A stretch of 64,000 nt of DNA from Ophthalmolycus amberensis (taxonomy: Eukaryota; Chordata; Actinopteri; Perciformes; Zoarcidae): contig JAFEUB010001038.1 of assembly GCA_024529925.1 (NCBI GenBank), positions 2,046,001-2,110,000 on the forward strand. The letters are read 5' to 3'. Below are positions 28,491 through 41,074 of this stretch, piece by piece (positions within the stretch are counted from its first letter, which is position 1; each line of letters begins with the position of its first letter). The notes below the pieces were generated by a model. It saw only the letters and a list, made by a program, of their open reading frames with translations. It ran no database searches and was not told the origin of the DNA. The position numbers and the translations under genes are program-made.

Positions 28491-31400
28491 TGACAGGCTA
28501 GCAGACAAGCTAATTAGCACGGGATCTGACATCCACTCAGCTCTCAGAGCAACTATTAGGAACTCTGTCAGCGTAGACACCGAGCAGGTGTGTGTGGGCA
28601 CCTGTGTGCGCCTAAAAAAAAAAAGACCACAACTTCTTCTTTTGTCTCCCGTGGAGAGACAGTTGAGGTTATCTGCAGGGAGCACATGTTACATAAAAAC
28701 CCGAGTGTGTGTCTGCCTGCATCGCCCCCAGCATCACTGTTGCCTGGAGTCGGCGTTGTTATCTCGACAGGTGCAGTTGTCTGCGGCCCCGCTGTATAAT
28801 GGGACGTGTTCGGCCTGCCAGCATGGAGATGGTGTTCCTGATAACTCCTCGCCCTCCCCCGACGGAGGCTCTGCAGCGGGGGTGAAGCTCAGTGCAGGAG
28901 CACCGCCACATGTCAGCGCTGGTCCTCCGTCTCCAGGTGTTGACTTCGGTTCAATTAGTCAACGGGAATAATGTGTGTGTGTGTGTGGAAAACAAATTGA
29001 CCCCTGGATGTTTTCTGCTGGAATAATATGAGTTTAAACAATGACCGCATATGTAATAATGTATAATATGGTAACTGTGGTCTATATTATATCGGTCTTA
29101 TCGACTTTCTTTGGTAGAAATAAGTGTGTTCTTCTGTCTTGTCACCCATCAGCCTGATATTTGCTGATTCATCACGATACGCTCAGTGAGCCGCGGTCCA
29201 GCTGCACGTCACGCAACACACACACACACACCTGGCAGAGATCTGTGCTCTTTTTCTACTTTTATTCAAATCTCGTTTTTATCTAAATTAGTTAAACAAA
29301 TCCCCGAAAGCAAAACTACAGTCCAATTCCGGCTCATTTTGGGGAACCGACGCCTTCAGTAAGGGGGACGGGGTGCTTAAAAGTGGTGTGATTGAATCAA
29401 CTAAGTGCTGAAAATACCCATTTGTGTGCGGAATGGAACATCACTTATCTAAATTTCTGACCTGTCCATCACGAGCTGGAGTCGATTGGTGGCGTCCTCA
29501 TTTTGTGGAGTGAAACGCTTCATGTGAATGCCGTACTTCCACTTCACATCACTTAGCGTCTGTCTGGTAGATTGGGTCTGTTCACTCTCACTTTCTGTAT
29601 CTGTGTGTGTGTGTGTGTGCGGTTTAGATTTGGTGCTTTCAATGGAGGTCCGTCTCCTCAGGAGGTTTCACTCGCACAGTATTATGGACATCTGATTCAT
29701 TGCTTTGCTGATGGACGTAACAAAAGGAAAATAAAATTACAGAGAAGCACCCCGAGAGACCCTCCAGAGCCGGATCAATAGTCGAGAATTTACAAGCCAA
29801 TCAGAGACTTATCGCCCGCCGCCGCCGCCGCTTTTAGCGTTGGAGGTGCTTGTGTACATTTTCACAGGCTGGAGGTCGATGTTCGGGTGGAAGGGAGAGA
29901 GAGAGAGAGAGGACTGGAGGAAGAGAAGGAGGGAGGAGGTGTTTAAATGAAAACAGTGGACTCAAGAGGAGGGTTTGAGAGGCGGCTGCAGCGCAATGTG
30001 TTTCCGCTGCTGCGCCATCGATCGCCTTCTCGCTTTAGTTCTTTCAGTCTCAGACAAAAAGGTTCCCCTGCATGTGTTGAGACTGCACTTTACGGATGAT
30101 CTGATCTGACTGAATACACGATCTTCACCCTCTTACCTCACGCTTCACTGCTGCTATGAACAGCAGCGCCAAGAGGAGACGTCGGCTTCAAAGCGTTGAT
30201 ATTGTTCTGTCTGGCTCCGCTGGTTTCCCTCTCACCATTTTATTTGAACTAGCTGTCCGTCATTCTGACGGCCCATCGCGGGTCATGCCTTCGCCGTGGG
30301 AGTCCTACGACCACTCGCAGCACTTTAACACCACGTGTTCCCCTGCTCTACCATGCAGGGGGCCGCCTGCCCATCAGAACTATGTGACATTCACATCTGT
30401 TCATACACCGCAGGCACAGCTTACGGGAGCAGTTTGCTCCCAAATACTCCCAATTTGTAATACTATAAATCTGTGACTTCTACCGCCAGATCTCTGGAGG
30501 TTATTACCACCGTGTTCTGGGTTCTTTCCCTTCATCAGCAGCTGATCAGAAACACCCTGTTTCCTCGTTAGCTGAGCGTGCGTCCTCACCAGCTGTTGTC
30601 GCTAAATGTTTCATTTCGGGTGCTGAGTGGGCCTCAGTTGGCATTACCATAATTCCAGTGTCTTCTGGGAGCTTCATCCTCACTAACCCCTCCCCCCCAC
30701 AAGTTTTAGCTTTCAGCAGGAACGTCCTCCGAGTCACGCATCGGGTAAAAACCAACGCCGGGAGGCGTTCTGCTCGGGGCCCGGACTGATACGCCCCGGC
30801 ACAGTTCAGGTGGGGGGCTCGAGTCGGCACCGCAGTGGGGCTGGAGCGTCAGGCTTCTGTACAGCGGCCAAATCTGTTGGCCGCTATCGATATCCCATTT
30901 CCTCTGTCACTCCTAAGCTGCTTTGCATTCAGAGGCTCTGCTCTAAGCCCGGAGTGTGCAGCCTTGTGGCCTGTAATGCTGACTACACGGCCCCGCTGCG
31001 CCGCTCCACAACAATCATCGAGTCCTTTTATTATCCAGGAAACAAAAGCGGCCCCTCGTGCCACACTGGGAGCCTCCCAGCCCTGACATTTTAATTGTGC
31101 GCTTCTCATGTTAAGCGGGACGCTCACCAATTCGGCCCGTTGCCGTTAAATTCCACGCGCATTATTCCTCCTTTGAATGTTTAGAAGCCGACATAATGGG
31201 TTTCAGACTTGGCAGAAGATTGGAGGGAAAGAGGATCAAACATTGAACAGTTTTTTTTTGTGGCTGACAATTATAAACCTCCTGTTGAGCTTATCACAAA
31301 TTCAGCAGCAGGAGCTCGAGATAAGGTGCTGAGTTATGGGCTGTGGACAAGGTTTTTGTGTGTGTGTGTGTGTGTTTTGATACGTTTAAAACTTCCTACT

Positions 31401-32021
31401 CGGTGTGCTTTAAATCCAGAAGTAGAAGAGGGGGCCGCTCCAATCCTCAATTGTAGTTTAAATTCCCAAAGCACTGCTGCGTATTATTCACATCTTGGTG
31501 CCTTCCGGTGCGGAGACATTCATATGCAGCTCTCGTGGCCTTGGACTCTGTTTTGTTTTCGGGTGTTTGAGGGCAAAGTGTTTGAGACTCTCCCTCCAGG
31601 GAAGCTGCTGCTTGTTCAGCGATCATAAAGCACACGCAGGCGCTCCAAGGCCATGTCACGCACCCCCAAAGTCAAAGTGGCAAGTGTGTTTATAAATATG
31701 ATTTCGTCCTGAGCAGCATTTATTTCCCCCCTTCAGACATAAAAAGCTATTATTAATTTTTTATTGTTTCCATTATCCACTTGATTGTTGCTGGATGGTA
31801 TTTACAGGTAGCGCCTCGCTTTCAAACGCTATTACCACGTCGTAATGTAAAGAACCTGCTTCCTGTTTACCTCTGCCGTAGAGCAGAAGCCCCCCCGAGC
31901 TCAGAGTATGATTTATTCGTCGTCGCCCTAAACGCTCACCTCCCACGCACACGTTTCCTTTGAATGCAACAAAGACCAGCCGACACCAAAGTCCATTACA
32001 TTATTTTTGGGTTTTTCTGTA

Positions 32022-32047
32022 CCCCCCCCCCCCCCCCCCCCCCCCCC
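32022..32047. repeat. poly(C) tract, 26 bases
   Basis: Longest uninterrupted G/C homopolymer in the window and one of about twenty of 12 or more bases. Confidence 0.95.
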
Positions 32048-35000
32048 AGGCAAGGTTACCGCTGCGGTAATGATCGCAATCAATTACCTGGTGCGACATT
32101 AAACGATGCTGAGACTCCCACATCTCAGCTGGCTGTAAAGACAGCCGAGCAGTTCAAGGTCCCCCCGTGAACCCAAACGCTGCATGATTGTAAAATCTGT
32201 CCTGGATCTATTTAGTGTGCGGTAATAACACGGCGCTGCTGCAAACTCCGGCTCTCGAAGCAGTTGTTCAAATCATGATATAATGAATGTGCGGCGGACA
32301 GTATGAAGGCTGCAAACTAGTGCTTATCGCTGCTGGTTATCTTTATTGAATGATTGAGGCAATTGTACGCATTAAAGATCGGTTTACTCGTCATTATGCA
32401 ACATAATTCAGTTGGATCCTCTTTGTAACACAACAAACGCACGACAAAAAAAGTGTTTCATCAAGACGCGTGAGGTGCTATTGAACCCCGACCTCCGCCG
32501 CATCAAGCCGCTCCATAACTGTTGCGAATCCTCCAAATTGATGTAAAGTGGGGCGCTAAGTCGCCGGAGTGTACACTTTCAACGGATTCATCATTTTTCC
32601 ATCCCAAAGCCCAAGGTGACGTCTTCAAATTGCCTTTTATTTTCTTTTTTTCTGTTCCAAACCCCAAAGATATTCAGTTGTTAGTGCGAAACAACAGAGG
32701 AAAAACCGCGTGGATTCTGAATGTCAGATGGATTTTCAATCAACACAAAATAAAAATCCACTCCCTCTCTCAGCAGCCACCTCTCAGGAAGCAGTAAGCC
32801 CTGGCAACGGGTGTTAATAATAACTAAATATTGGGCTGTAACACCTTATTCTACTGATGGTATTTTTGGCGTTATTTCACCAGCAGGGCCGTCGTGTTAG
32901 TGGTCTACAGTAGTACTCGTAGTACTAGCAGTAGTACTTAAATGCCGCTCTGCATCAGGGACGTGGCCGTGCCATCTAAATCTCAAGCTGGCACACCCGG
33001 CATAACCGTATGAAAACCGTATGAGCAGCAGAGCTTTTCCATTCAGCGACAGCTGCGGGCCAAACAGCCGACGACTTTTTATTCGTTCCAGATTCTAATG
33101 AATCCGTTTTGATTGACAGGTTGCGGTTCGCCACGCGCGTCCGCTTAACGACCGGGACGATGGAGACGTGTCTGTCTGTCTGTGTGTGTGTTAGCAAAGT
33201 CATTAATGACGAGACACGGCATTGATTGGGGACAGCCTCGTTAGAAGAGCCGCTTTGGAAAACACAGCTGGCAGACTTGATGATTGTGCTGTGAGCATTA
33301 AAACGTCCACCGGTTTCTTTACATAAGATATGATGTAATGGACCCGTCTATTCTGGCTACGTGGTCCTGGAAACAAATTCTGTGGAATTCTTCTGCTCCT
33401 GTCACACGATTCAAAAGATTTCCCGCAGATTTCACATCAACGTAACGTGATTAGTGTTTTACACGAGTATCAAGTCTTACAGTTTGGGTAGCGGAGAAGA
33501 GTTTGGCTGTGAAGTAGTTGATCTCCCGAGTACTCGTCCTCACATTCCCAGGAGATGACTTCTACTGAGCACCAAAGACGGCACGAAGCCACACCGCCCA
33601 ACGTTTGGTCTCAGGGCCTCATGAGGTCCTGAGACGAGGAAAGGGGGATGATGATTTAGCGATAGTGAGGGAGGAGGAGGAGGAGGAGGAGGAGGGCGGA
33701 CCGACTGGCTGCAGGGAGACTGATGAGCTGTCAATAAGTTAGGCAAGCTGTGAGGAGGGGAAAGGAAATGACACGGAGAAGAGAGGGAGCTCAACGTGAA
33801 TGAGAGCGAGGGAGCGTGGGAAGCTTGAAACGAGGAGGCCCAACAACAATAAAAAGGCCAGAAGGATAGAGAGTGAGACGGGGGGGGGGAGAGAGGTAGT
33901 GAGACGGATAAGAATGGATCAAGCGCCCGCCGAAGTAGAGAAGGAGGGAGTGATCGAGAGGACGGAGGTGTGGAAAAGCAGCCGGGATGAGATGGATTCC
34001 ACCGGACCAAGAGATTGATGACTCTGCTTCAGAAAGAGAAGGAAAGGGAAGAGATAGTAGAGATGATGGGGGGGGGGGGGGATAAGAGAAAAGCCCTGAT
34101 GAAAAGAGCCAACAGACATTCCGGAGTCTGATAAAAGAATGAGCCGGCTTTATCTCGGCCCTTCCATCTTAAAACAGCACAAGCAGCATCGTGGCACATT
34201 TCAGTATCTCTAGTAGGATCTATCCCACTTCTCTTTCTTTTTGCTCATCGCCAGTCATGCGTTATCCCCAGAATATAAAAAAAGAGATTATGTCTGAAGC
34301 ATAAAAGTCTGTTCGTAAAGAAGGATTAGTTCGACACCAAACATCCTGTGAAGTGATCATCCGGCGCCGCCGTTAACACACATGAATACAGGAGGCGAGC
34401 ATCGCGGCTTAATAAAGCCGTAGAGCTGGAATTCATCCGCTCGCGGTCCGTCAACTGCGGCCAATTAGAGCGGCCGTGCTAAAGGTTGCTCCGCGGCGGC
34501 GCCGGTCCAGCTAACAAAGGAGGAGCGGAGTAAAAAAATATGTAAAAATCCAGACGGCGAGTTGAGCTCGACACTGAGGTGTGAAAAGGGCGAGGCGGGA
34601 GGAAGTGGATGTTAATCTCTTCACATGAGAACGATTCATTTTCACCTCCTCACCCTCTATGCCTCTCTGTCTCACCCCTCCTCCTCCTCCTCCTCCTCCT
34701 CAGACCGCCGGAGTGGCTCTGATTCGCCGGCCTGTGTCTGGTCCGGGGGGGGGGGGGGGGGATAAGAGGGCGATAAACAGCGTTTGCAAACAGAAAGCGG
34801 TCGGAGCCGAGGCCCCATCGGCGAGAGCGTTTCCTGGGATATGCACTTTCTTCAGACCACAGAGGCGTTACCGGCGGCGCTGATAGACTGATAGGGTAAC
34901 TGCCGGCGGTGCCCGCCGAGCCAGTGCTGCTGTCATGAATACTGAGTAAAGCATTTCGTTAGATGTGTCACACGCACTTAAATGCCTCGACGTGGAAATG

Positions 35001-35149
35001 AGATTCACCTTTACTCAACATGCTTGTCACACTGCTGCGGTTTCATCATGTAGTTGTGATTTACCTCGCCGCTGACTCTGTATTCTCGTCTTTTCTTTCT
35101 TTTCTTTAGACGGCGCCACAGAGGGCTAGAAGCATCCTGGCGAGCTGCG

Positions 35150-35206
35150 ATGGGACGCGGTGAGGCCTTGGACGCGGGACGACGTCGCCGCAGCAGCCGA
35201 CTCTAG
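35150..35206 (+). promoter_or_regulatory. upstream ORF 1 in b3galt1 5'-UTR (18 codons)
   Basis: An ATG at 35150 opens an 18-codon frame closed by TAG at 35204-35206, 71 bases before the b3galt1 start. It lies in the predicted 5'-UTR and could reduce or modulate main-ORF translation. Function is inferred from position only. Confidence 0.45.
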
Positions 35207-35221
35207 ACGGTAGAGAAGCCC

Positions 35222-35257
35222 ATGGCGGCGTGGCCTCGACGTTTCCAACGCTGCTAA
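35222..35257 (+). promoter_or_regulatory. upstream ORF 2 in b3galt1 5'-UTR (11 codons)
   Basis: A second ATG in good context (CCCATGG) at 35222 opens 11 codons closed by TAA at 35255-35257, only 20 bases before the b3galt1 ATG. With the first short ORF it makes a two-uORF leader. Confidence 0.45.
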
Positions 35258-35277
35258 CGCCAGCCGAGTGAACAGCG

Positions 35278-36264
35278 ATGCCTTCTAAGGTCTCCTGCTT
35301 GTACTTGCTGACCGTGGTTTGCTGGGCCAGCGCGCTGTGGTACCTGAGTCTGTCCCGCCCCTCCTCCTCCTACGGGGGCCAGCTGACCATCCCCATACGC
35401 CAAACGCCCAAGGCGGGCAAGAACGGCACCTTCAGCAACATCCGCACGCGCTCGCTCAACCCGCACGACTTCGGCTACCTCATAAACGAGGCCAAGAAGT
35501 GCGAGGCGGAGCCCCCCTTCCTCGTCATCCTGATCAGCACCACCCACAAGGAATTCGACGCCCGCCAGGCCATCCGGGAGACATGGGGCGACGAGAGCAC
35601 GCTCCCGGACGTGCGCGTGGTCACGCTCTTCCTGCTGGGCCGCAGCACCGACGTCGTCCTCAACCAGATGGTGGAGCAGGAGAGCCAGATCTTCCACGAC
35701 GTCGTGGTGGAGGATTTCATCGACTCGTACCACAACCTGACGCTCAAGACGCTGATGGGCATGCGCTGGGTGGCCACGTTTTGCTCCAAGGCCCAGTATG
35801 TCCTGAAGACGGACAGTGACATCTTTGTCAACATGGAGAACCTCATCTTCAACCTCCTGAAGCCCACCACCAAGCCCAGGAGGAGGTACTTCACCGGCTA
35901 CGTCATCAACGGCGGGCCGATCAGAGACATGCGCAGCAAGTGGTACATGCCAAGGGATCTGTACCCCGAGAGCAAGTACCCGTCCTTCTGCTCCGGCACC
36001 GGCTACGTCTTCTCGGCGGACGTGGCCGAGCTCATATACCAGACCTCTTTGCACACCCGGCTGCTGCACCTGGAGGACGTGTACGTCGGCGTGTGCCTCC
36101 GCAAGCTGGGCATCCACCCGTTCCAGAACAGCGGCTTCAACCACTGGAAGATGGCCTACAGCCTTTGCCGCTACCGCCGGGTGGTCACCGTCCACCAGAT
36201 CTCCCCGGAGGAGATGCACCGCATCTGGAACGACATGACCAGCAAGAAGCACCTGAAATGTTAG
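35278..36264 (+). CDS. b3galt1: beta-1,3-galactosyltransferase 1 (GT31 family), complete single-exon CDS
   Basis: This enzyme transfers galactose from UDP-Gal in beta-1,3 linkage to terminal GlcNAc on glycans, acting in the Golgi lumen. The 328-aa product is a type II membrane protein: a four-residue cytoplasmic start, a hydrophobic anchor at about residues 5-25, a variable stem to about residue 80, then the catalytic domain. GT31 hallmarks are visible: RQAIRETWG at 96-104, the metal/UDP-binding DSD within KTDSDIFVN at 178-186, and EDVYVG at 266-271. Possible N-glycosylation sites are N49 (NGT) and N153 (NLT). Length is close to the mammalian protein (about 326 aa), and the N-terminal SKVSCLY stretch and C-terminal KKHL.C end match B3GALT1 rather than its paralogues; the stem is the divergent part. 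The ATG is the first in frame and reproduces the known N-terminus. The CDS is GC-rich, which produces long false ORFs on the opposite strand. Confidence 0.97.
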   Translation: MPSKVSCLYLLTVVCWASALWYLSLSRPSSSYGGQLTIPIRQTPKAGKNGTFSNIRTRSLNPHDFGYLINEAKKCEAEPPFLVILISTTHKEFDARQAIRETWGDESTLPDVRVVTLFLLGRSTDVVLNQMVEQESQIFHDVVVEDFIDSYHNLTLKTLMGMRWVATFCSKAQYVLKTDSDIFVNMENLIFNLLKPTTKPRRRYFTGYVINGGPIRDMRSKWYMPRDLYPESKYPSFCSGTGYVFSADVAELIYQTSLHTRLLHLEDVYVGVCLRKLGIHPFQNSGFNHWKMAYSLCRYRRVVTVHQISPEEMHRIWNDMTSKKHLKC

Positions 36265-37113
36265 CAGGATTAGCACTCGAGAGTCGAGGGAGGCACGGAC
36301 GGTCCTCTTATCGCCGGCGTCTCCGTTATTGGCAAATACTGTACCGAGCTGAAGGAGCTGTATTGACGAAGCATCCATGGCTTTGTCCAGGAGTCTCTAG
36401 TGCAAGACCAAAGCAGCCTCCTCTGTATTCTGTGTCCTTCACACTCAGAACTCACAAAACAGCCACAAAGTTGGAAACACATTTCCCCCCCAAAAAAAAG
36501 AAAATGTGCAAAATGTTCAGGTGGTTGGTTGTGTTTGCCAGCAGCACTATGCTTTTTACAGGAAGATACCCGACAGGACGCTCAGAGGCTTGTATTTGAG
36601 GACACAAACTGTCCCCGATTGCTAAAACTGCAGATTACACGAACACGTTTGGCCTCTTGGGTCCATCACGAGCTCTAACCATGAATGTCCCTCGTGTTAC
36701 TTTCAGTTGTCGTGCTTTTCCGAGCGAGGTGTTGATGTTGGATGTAGTGTCTGGCGCCGCCGCCGCAGCAGCCGTCGTCATGGCGAGGACCTTGGTGAGT
36801 TTTACAGTGAGACGACTCATAATTGACTCACACGCAGAGTAGCGACTGTAGTATTCTTTTTCGGAATCAGACATATTTTCTTACGACCGAGCCGCTGAAA
36901 AAAAGTATCCGGACAGCGTTGAGATATCGGCGGCTCGCATTCCAAAGTGGATGTGACTTCTGTTAACGTGTAACGTGCGGTTGTGTGTCCCAGGCAGTGC
37001 TGTGAGCAGACTATTATATTTTCTATTACTTGAACATGGAGGAGAACAGATGTACTGTTCGCGCAGTGAGGACGAATACGTCACGCTTTCTTCTTTTCAA
37101 TAACTTGAGATGA

Positions 37114-37119
37114 AATAAA
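37114..37119 (+). terminator. candidate poly(A) signal for b3galt1
   Basis: Canonical AATAAA 850 bases after the b3galt1 stop, followed within about 25 bases by a T-rich stretch (TTGTATTTATT). It is the first AATAAA after the stop codon. Confidence 0.5.
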
Positions 37120-37386
37120 GCGCGTTTGTAAGACTCAAACTTGTATTTATTACCGTAAAATGATGCTGCTGCATGTATGACACGCAGCCTGTGAGTGAAC
37201 GCACCAGCATTAGTGAGGACTACGCTCCGAGGGGCTTCGGCGTCGACTGTTGGAAAAACACCAGCCGTAGAAATGGAAGCGTCTCATTAGGGCTGCTGTT
37301 CATCGCGGCAGCTGTGCTCAGTTTGAAGCGGGTCGCAGCTCTCAACGCATCACCGACGGGGAGCTGGGTGCTTCTCCACTATCTGC

Positions 37387-37424
<38 letters not shown>
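37387..37424. repeat. (GT)n microsatellite downstream of b3galt1
   Basis: About 18 GT repeats ending in GAGATGG. Confidence 0.9.
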
Positions 37425-37425
<1 letters not shown>

Positions 37426-37569
37426 ATGGAGCATCTGTGTAATTGGAAGCTAAATGGCTGTTTTCCAAAATGTCTTAACGAGGAATTACAGAGGCGAGTG
37501 GATTTTTAAATTAAAATACAATGCTTTTGTTTTTAAAGTGCCTTATAGGTTCTCCATATTGTTTCTATT

Positions 37570-37717
37570 ATTTTCTTTCTATTTGGTTTTGTGTCTCCTC
37601 CTCCTCCGGTCCCTGCTGGGAGCCGACGCCACGCTGCTGGAGACCCAGGCCGTGTTGCTGGACCCGCTAGATGGAAGTGGGGGGAAGGTGGCACAGGAGA
37701 ACCAGAACCAGGACTGA
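37570..37717 (+). other. possible coding fragment or lost terminal exon
   Basis: The frame ending at the TGA 37715-37717 has strongly GC-biased third positions over about 40 codons (LLLRSLLGADATLL, then DPLDGSGGK, ending QENQNQD), unlike the AT-rich surroundings. An AATAAA follows at about 37825. The acceptor is unclear and no family is recognised. It could be the last exon of a small gene, a pseudo-exon or chance. Confidence 0.2.
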
Positions 37718-40700
37718 GCGCAGCAGACTGTCACACTCTGCTGCAGGAACATGAGGTTTTTCTAAAGGGACTCTGGTGTTCATGGAAACACGACCGTTTG
37801 GGTTTTTTACACAGGGGTTGCCAAAATAAACACAAAATGGAAGCTCTTTGTAGTAAAAATGAAATGAAAAACTGTTTGCATATTCACAAACCGGCCTGTA
37901 TGTCTCAATAGATGGGGGTCTAGAAATGGTAAATGTACTTTTCTCGCCTTTTTATGGTCAATTTTAGGGATTTGAATGATTTCAGAGGAGAAGTGACAGA
38001 TGCTTCATTACTCACACGAGACTAACCAAAAATGTTTTGTTTGGCAAAAGAAATGTGTACGGTTTCCTTACAGCGAAACATTTCGATGCACTTTAACCAT
38101 GGATGTTTAGACGGTGATACTTATGCTTATGTGTCATGTTTGCCCTCTCGTGAGCACACTAAACTGTGAAGCCTGTTATGTTCATGATGTCGTAAACACG
38201 GGCCATCTGTCATGAACAGATTGGAAGCCTTAAGATAATAACAATGATCATGTTTGTGTTTTCCCTCGTAGGTTAGGAGCTTACATGTGTGTAGGCATGA
38301 TGTCAGCGAGTATGGGAAATCTGCACCGGCTATTTCCGTAATTAGGTGGGGAGAAGCACAACACTCCGGCGGGATTTGGTGCCGGGGGGAGAAAAATGTC
38401 CTCTGTTCTTTACTCGCAAAGATAAATATAAAAAAACCAAAATGTGGGAAGCACTTGTGGCGAGGCTCCTTCCTCAAACACTTCTCCCTCGGGAAACCTT
38501 GCGGGAGCTTGTAGGCAGAACAACACACCGCTGCTGTTGTGATTTCCTCCCGATAAGAACGATTCCCCGCTCGACAGCTTCACGGCAAACGCTTCTTTTT
38601 GATTCTCCAGAATGGTTTTGGGAAATAATTGAAAGGGGTTTTTTTTATCGTGTGTGAAAGAAGAGAAACCCCGAACAGACACAGTATGTTATCAGTTAAT
38701 GATAGTTATTTTATCACCCTCCAAAAAAACAGTATAAACAGTCTGCCCAGTAGAACACATGTGAAATAATTGTTATTCAACGCCTCTTATCCTCAGTGCT
38801 GTGTTTTGCATTCCTCTGATCACCCCCTATGGCTGATACAATATGATACAATATGCTGAGTAATAGAAAGTCTGCTCCGTAATTGGCCAAACAGCCCAGT
38901 GGTGGTGCATTTAAAAGGCTCAAGCTTGGGGAAAATGAAAAGCGAGTGATTATTCCGGGGCCTGTGGTAAATGAACCTCATAACGAGCGAGGCGGAGTGC
39001 GAGACAATTGGGAACGCTCCGGTTTCAAAACAGAGCAGCGGAGGTCAGGCCTGTGGAGAGGGGGGGGGGGGGGGACAGCACTCTTACGACACAAAGTAGA
39101 CCTCGCTTTGGCATCGTAGTCTAGTTAGATGGTGCTGAGGCTGGAGGCGATCTTCTTAATGCTGCATAATCCTCTGCAGCGTCCTCGTATCCATATTCAG
39201 TCTCATGCATATTCCTTTTCTCTGAATAGGTCTTCCGGGGGCCTCTCAGTTTGCATGGCCTCCTCATGACCTGTCCTCCGAGGCTCCGGAGGATGCGAGT
39301 TTACGGGGGGAAATGATGGCCGTGGAATGATTCGTGCAATCTGCCATCTGTGCCTCGGCGCAGTTATGCCAAGGTGAGAGAAAGGAGCTCGTCGAGAGCA
39401 GCCGGGGGGCCGGCGGACCATCCTCTCCGTCCTCCAGGGGAACAGTGGCACGCCGGGAGGCTGCTTTGAACTCGGCCTGGAGGGGTTTTGGGGTTCTGCT
39501 GGATGTTCTTTTCTTGCTCGTATATTTCTCACTCTTGAAAAAAAAAAGTCCCTTTGCTGTATTTTTCCACGATATCTTACTGTTTTTTTATACAAACGAG
39601 GCAAAAATAAAATGGAGGTCAACAAATTAAAGACATTTTAACAACCTCCCTCCAGAATATGACGATGCATCTAAAATGTTAAAACCACATTCACGGATCC
39701 CTTCAATATAATTTACTTTCACACAGATTCATTATAAAATCTGCACTCCGGCTGTATGATCACATACTTCTCCCTCATTCTGTTCGGAGAAATGGCTGAT
39801 AATGAAGCACTTCTGTAACGATTGATTCAAATAATACAAACCACAATTGCAGAACAACTCAGATACGTAGGACGAAACCTCGATGTCTGCCAGGAGGAAC
39901 TGTCCTTGTGATGACAGCGTTTCAGCAGCATGAATTACTTTTCTGTCGTCCATAACAGACAGATGGGATTTAAATGGGAAGCGTACATCAGGACGCGAGG
40001 CAGGGGCACCACCAGCATTTGACAGAGATAAGTGTGACAGCCAGGCTGAATTTGAATTGCGTAAGCGATAAATTAACTCTTCAATCCCTGCGATGGAGTC
40101 TCCTGGAACCGACAGAAGCACGGAGCTCAACCTCACCTACTTCCAAAAGCAGCACGCTCATATTCATGACCAGGATTATTTGCATATTTGCATGAGAGTG
40201 GAGTCTCATAAATAACTAATGAGCTTGTGAATATCGAGATCACTGGTTTCAGAGAGGAGGTACAGGATCAACATACCTGCAACATGCTCGCTGTGCATTT
40301 GGCGTCAGTATGTTTGTAACTTGGCACACCTGGGGAAGTATGCGACTCATATTTATATGTCTTGAGGCTTATGCAGTATGCACGGTCTCTGTGAGTTATT
40401 CTGCTTGATGCATCTCTCTCTCTCTCTCTCTCTCTCAGCTGTTCCAAAGTCTACAGAGGCAGCTCAGCAGTTCACAGCACCGTCTGCTGCAGTGGCTCCC
40501 AACCGTTGAAGTACCTCCACCGGTCATGTTCCAATGTTCACTTTAGTTGATTTTAAAGTAACACATCGCAAAAGCTATTTTTCACTGGCTTACCGCTGAA
40601 TTGGCGATGTTTAGCTTGGTTTGGGCAAGTTTGCATTCATACTACTGTCACTTGTACAAATGAGTGGCAGAGGCGGGAAATAAACATACATGAGTAGTAA

Positions 40701-41074
40701 TTGCAATCCTTTCATATTTATTCCCAAAGTCTAGAAATACAGAATCTGGCCACTTTGCATTTGACTTCCCGTTGAATGAAGCTGCCGAGGCCTGAAGCTA
40801 CGTTGCAAGATACTTTTGGGAAAACGGTTAATTAGCTATAATGTTGCATGTACTCAAAGAACCGAATCAGACTGCCCTCCAAAACATGAACTCTTTTTAC
40901 AGTTGAAATTCAGGATTCCTAACTCCGTCCCGAGACGCGGAGCTGCTTTTTTGCACATCGTATGTTTCATCGTTGACGGCCAATTCTCCAACGTGAGATC
41001 AACACAGACTTCTGTGGAAGGTCTCAAGTGGCCTCGCGATAACAGAACCTCCTCGTACATTTTGTTTCTGTACT

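Larger units (their letters stand above)
22241..35109. other. non-coding stretch upstream of the b3galt1 coding exon
   Basis: No coding exon seen. Holds (AT)n at about 26009-26025, several (TG)n/(CA)n tracts (27763-27785, 28322-28369, 28467-28488, 31360-31376), a (GCC)n run at about 29816-29831, GAG/CTC triplet runs (33667-33695, 34678-34701), and G/C homopolymers at 23846-23862, 32022-32047, 34068-34081 and 34745-34761. The CpG-rich segment 34370-34890 could be an unmethylated regulatory region. Confidence 0.6.
35110..37140 (+). other. b3galt1: terminal exon of b3galt1 (5'-UTR part, CDS, 3'-UTR)
   Basis: A long pyrimidine tract ending TTTCTTTAG at 35109 is a strong splice acceptor, so the coding exon probably begins at 35110 with 168 bases of 5'-UTR. 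At least one more upstream non-coding exon must then exist. No splice donor is needed after the stop at 36262-36264. The 3'-UTR likely runs about 850 bases to the AATAAA at 37114-37119, followed by T/G-rich sequence. The exact 3' end is an inference; another AATAAA occurs near 37825. Confidence 0.6.

Noticed and set aside
28327..28971. 214-codon plus-strand frame starting with repeated CVCV
   Set aside because: Driven by (TG)n microsatellites, which translate as Cys-Val without stops; the rest resembles no protein.
33540..34010. 156-codon minus-strand frame rich in Ser, Pro and Leu
   Set aside because: Generated by GAG/AGG triplet runs and purine-rich DNA; low complexity, no conserved motif.
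34703..34894. Possible exon after the CTC-repeat acceptor-like sequence
   Set aside because: The acceptor arises from a CTC microsatellite ending in AG, the donor (GTAACT) is weak, and a long G run lies inside; not supported enough to annotate.
35254..36378. 374-codon open frame on the minus strand
   Set aside because: It is the antisense shadow of the GC-rich b3galt1 coding exon; its composition (Val, Leu, Asp, His-rich) follows from complementing GC3-biased codons.
40438..40490. Possible exon after the (CT)n tract ending in CAG
   Set aside because: The acceptor is simply the end of a dinucleotide repeat and no good donor or open frame follows.
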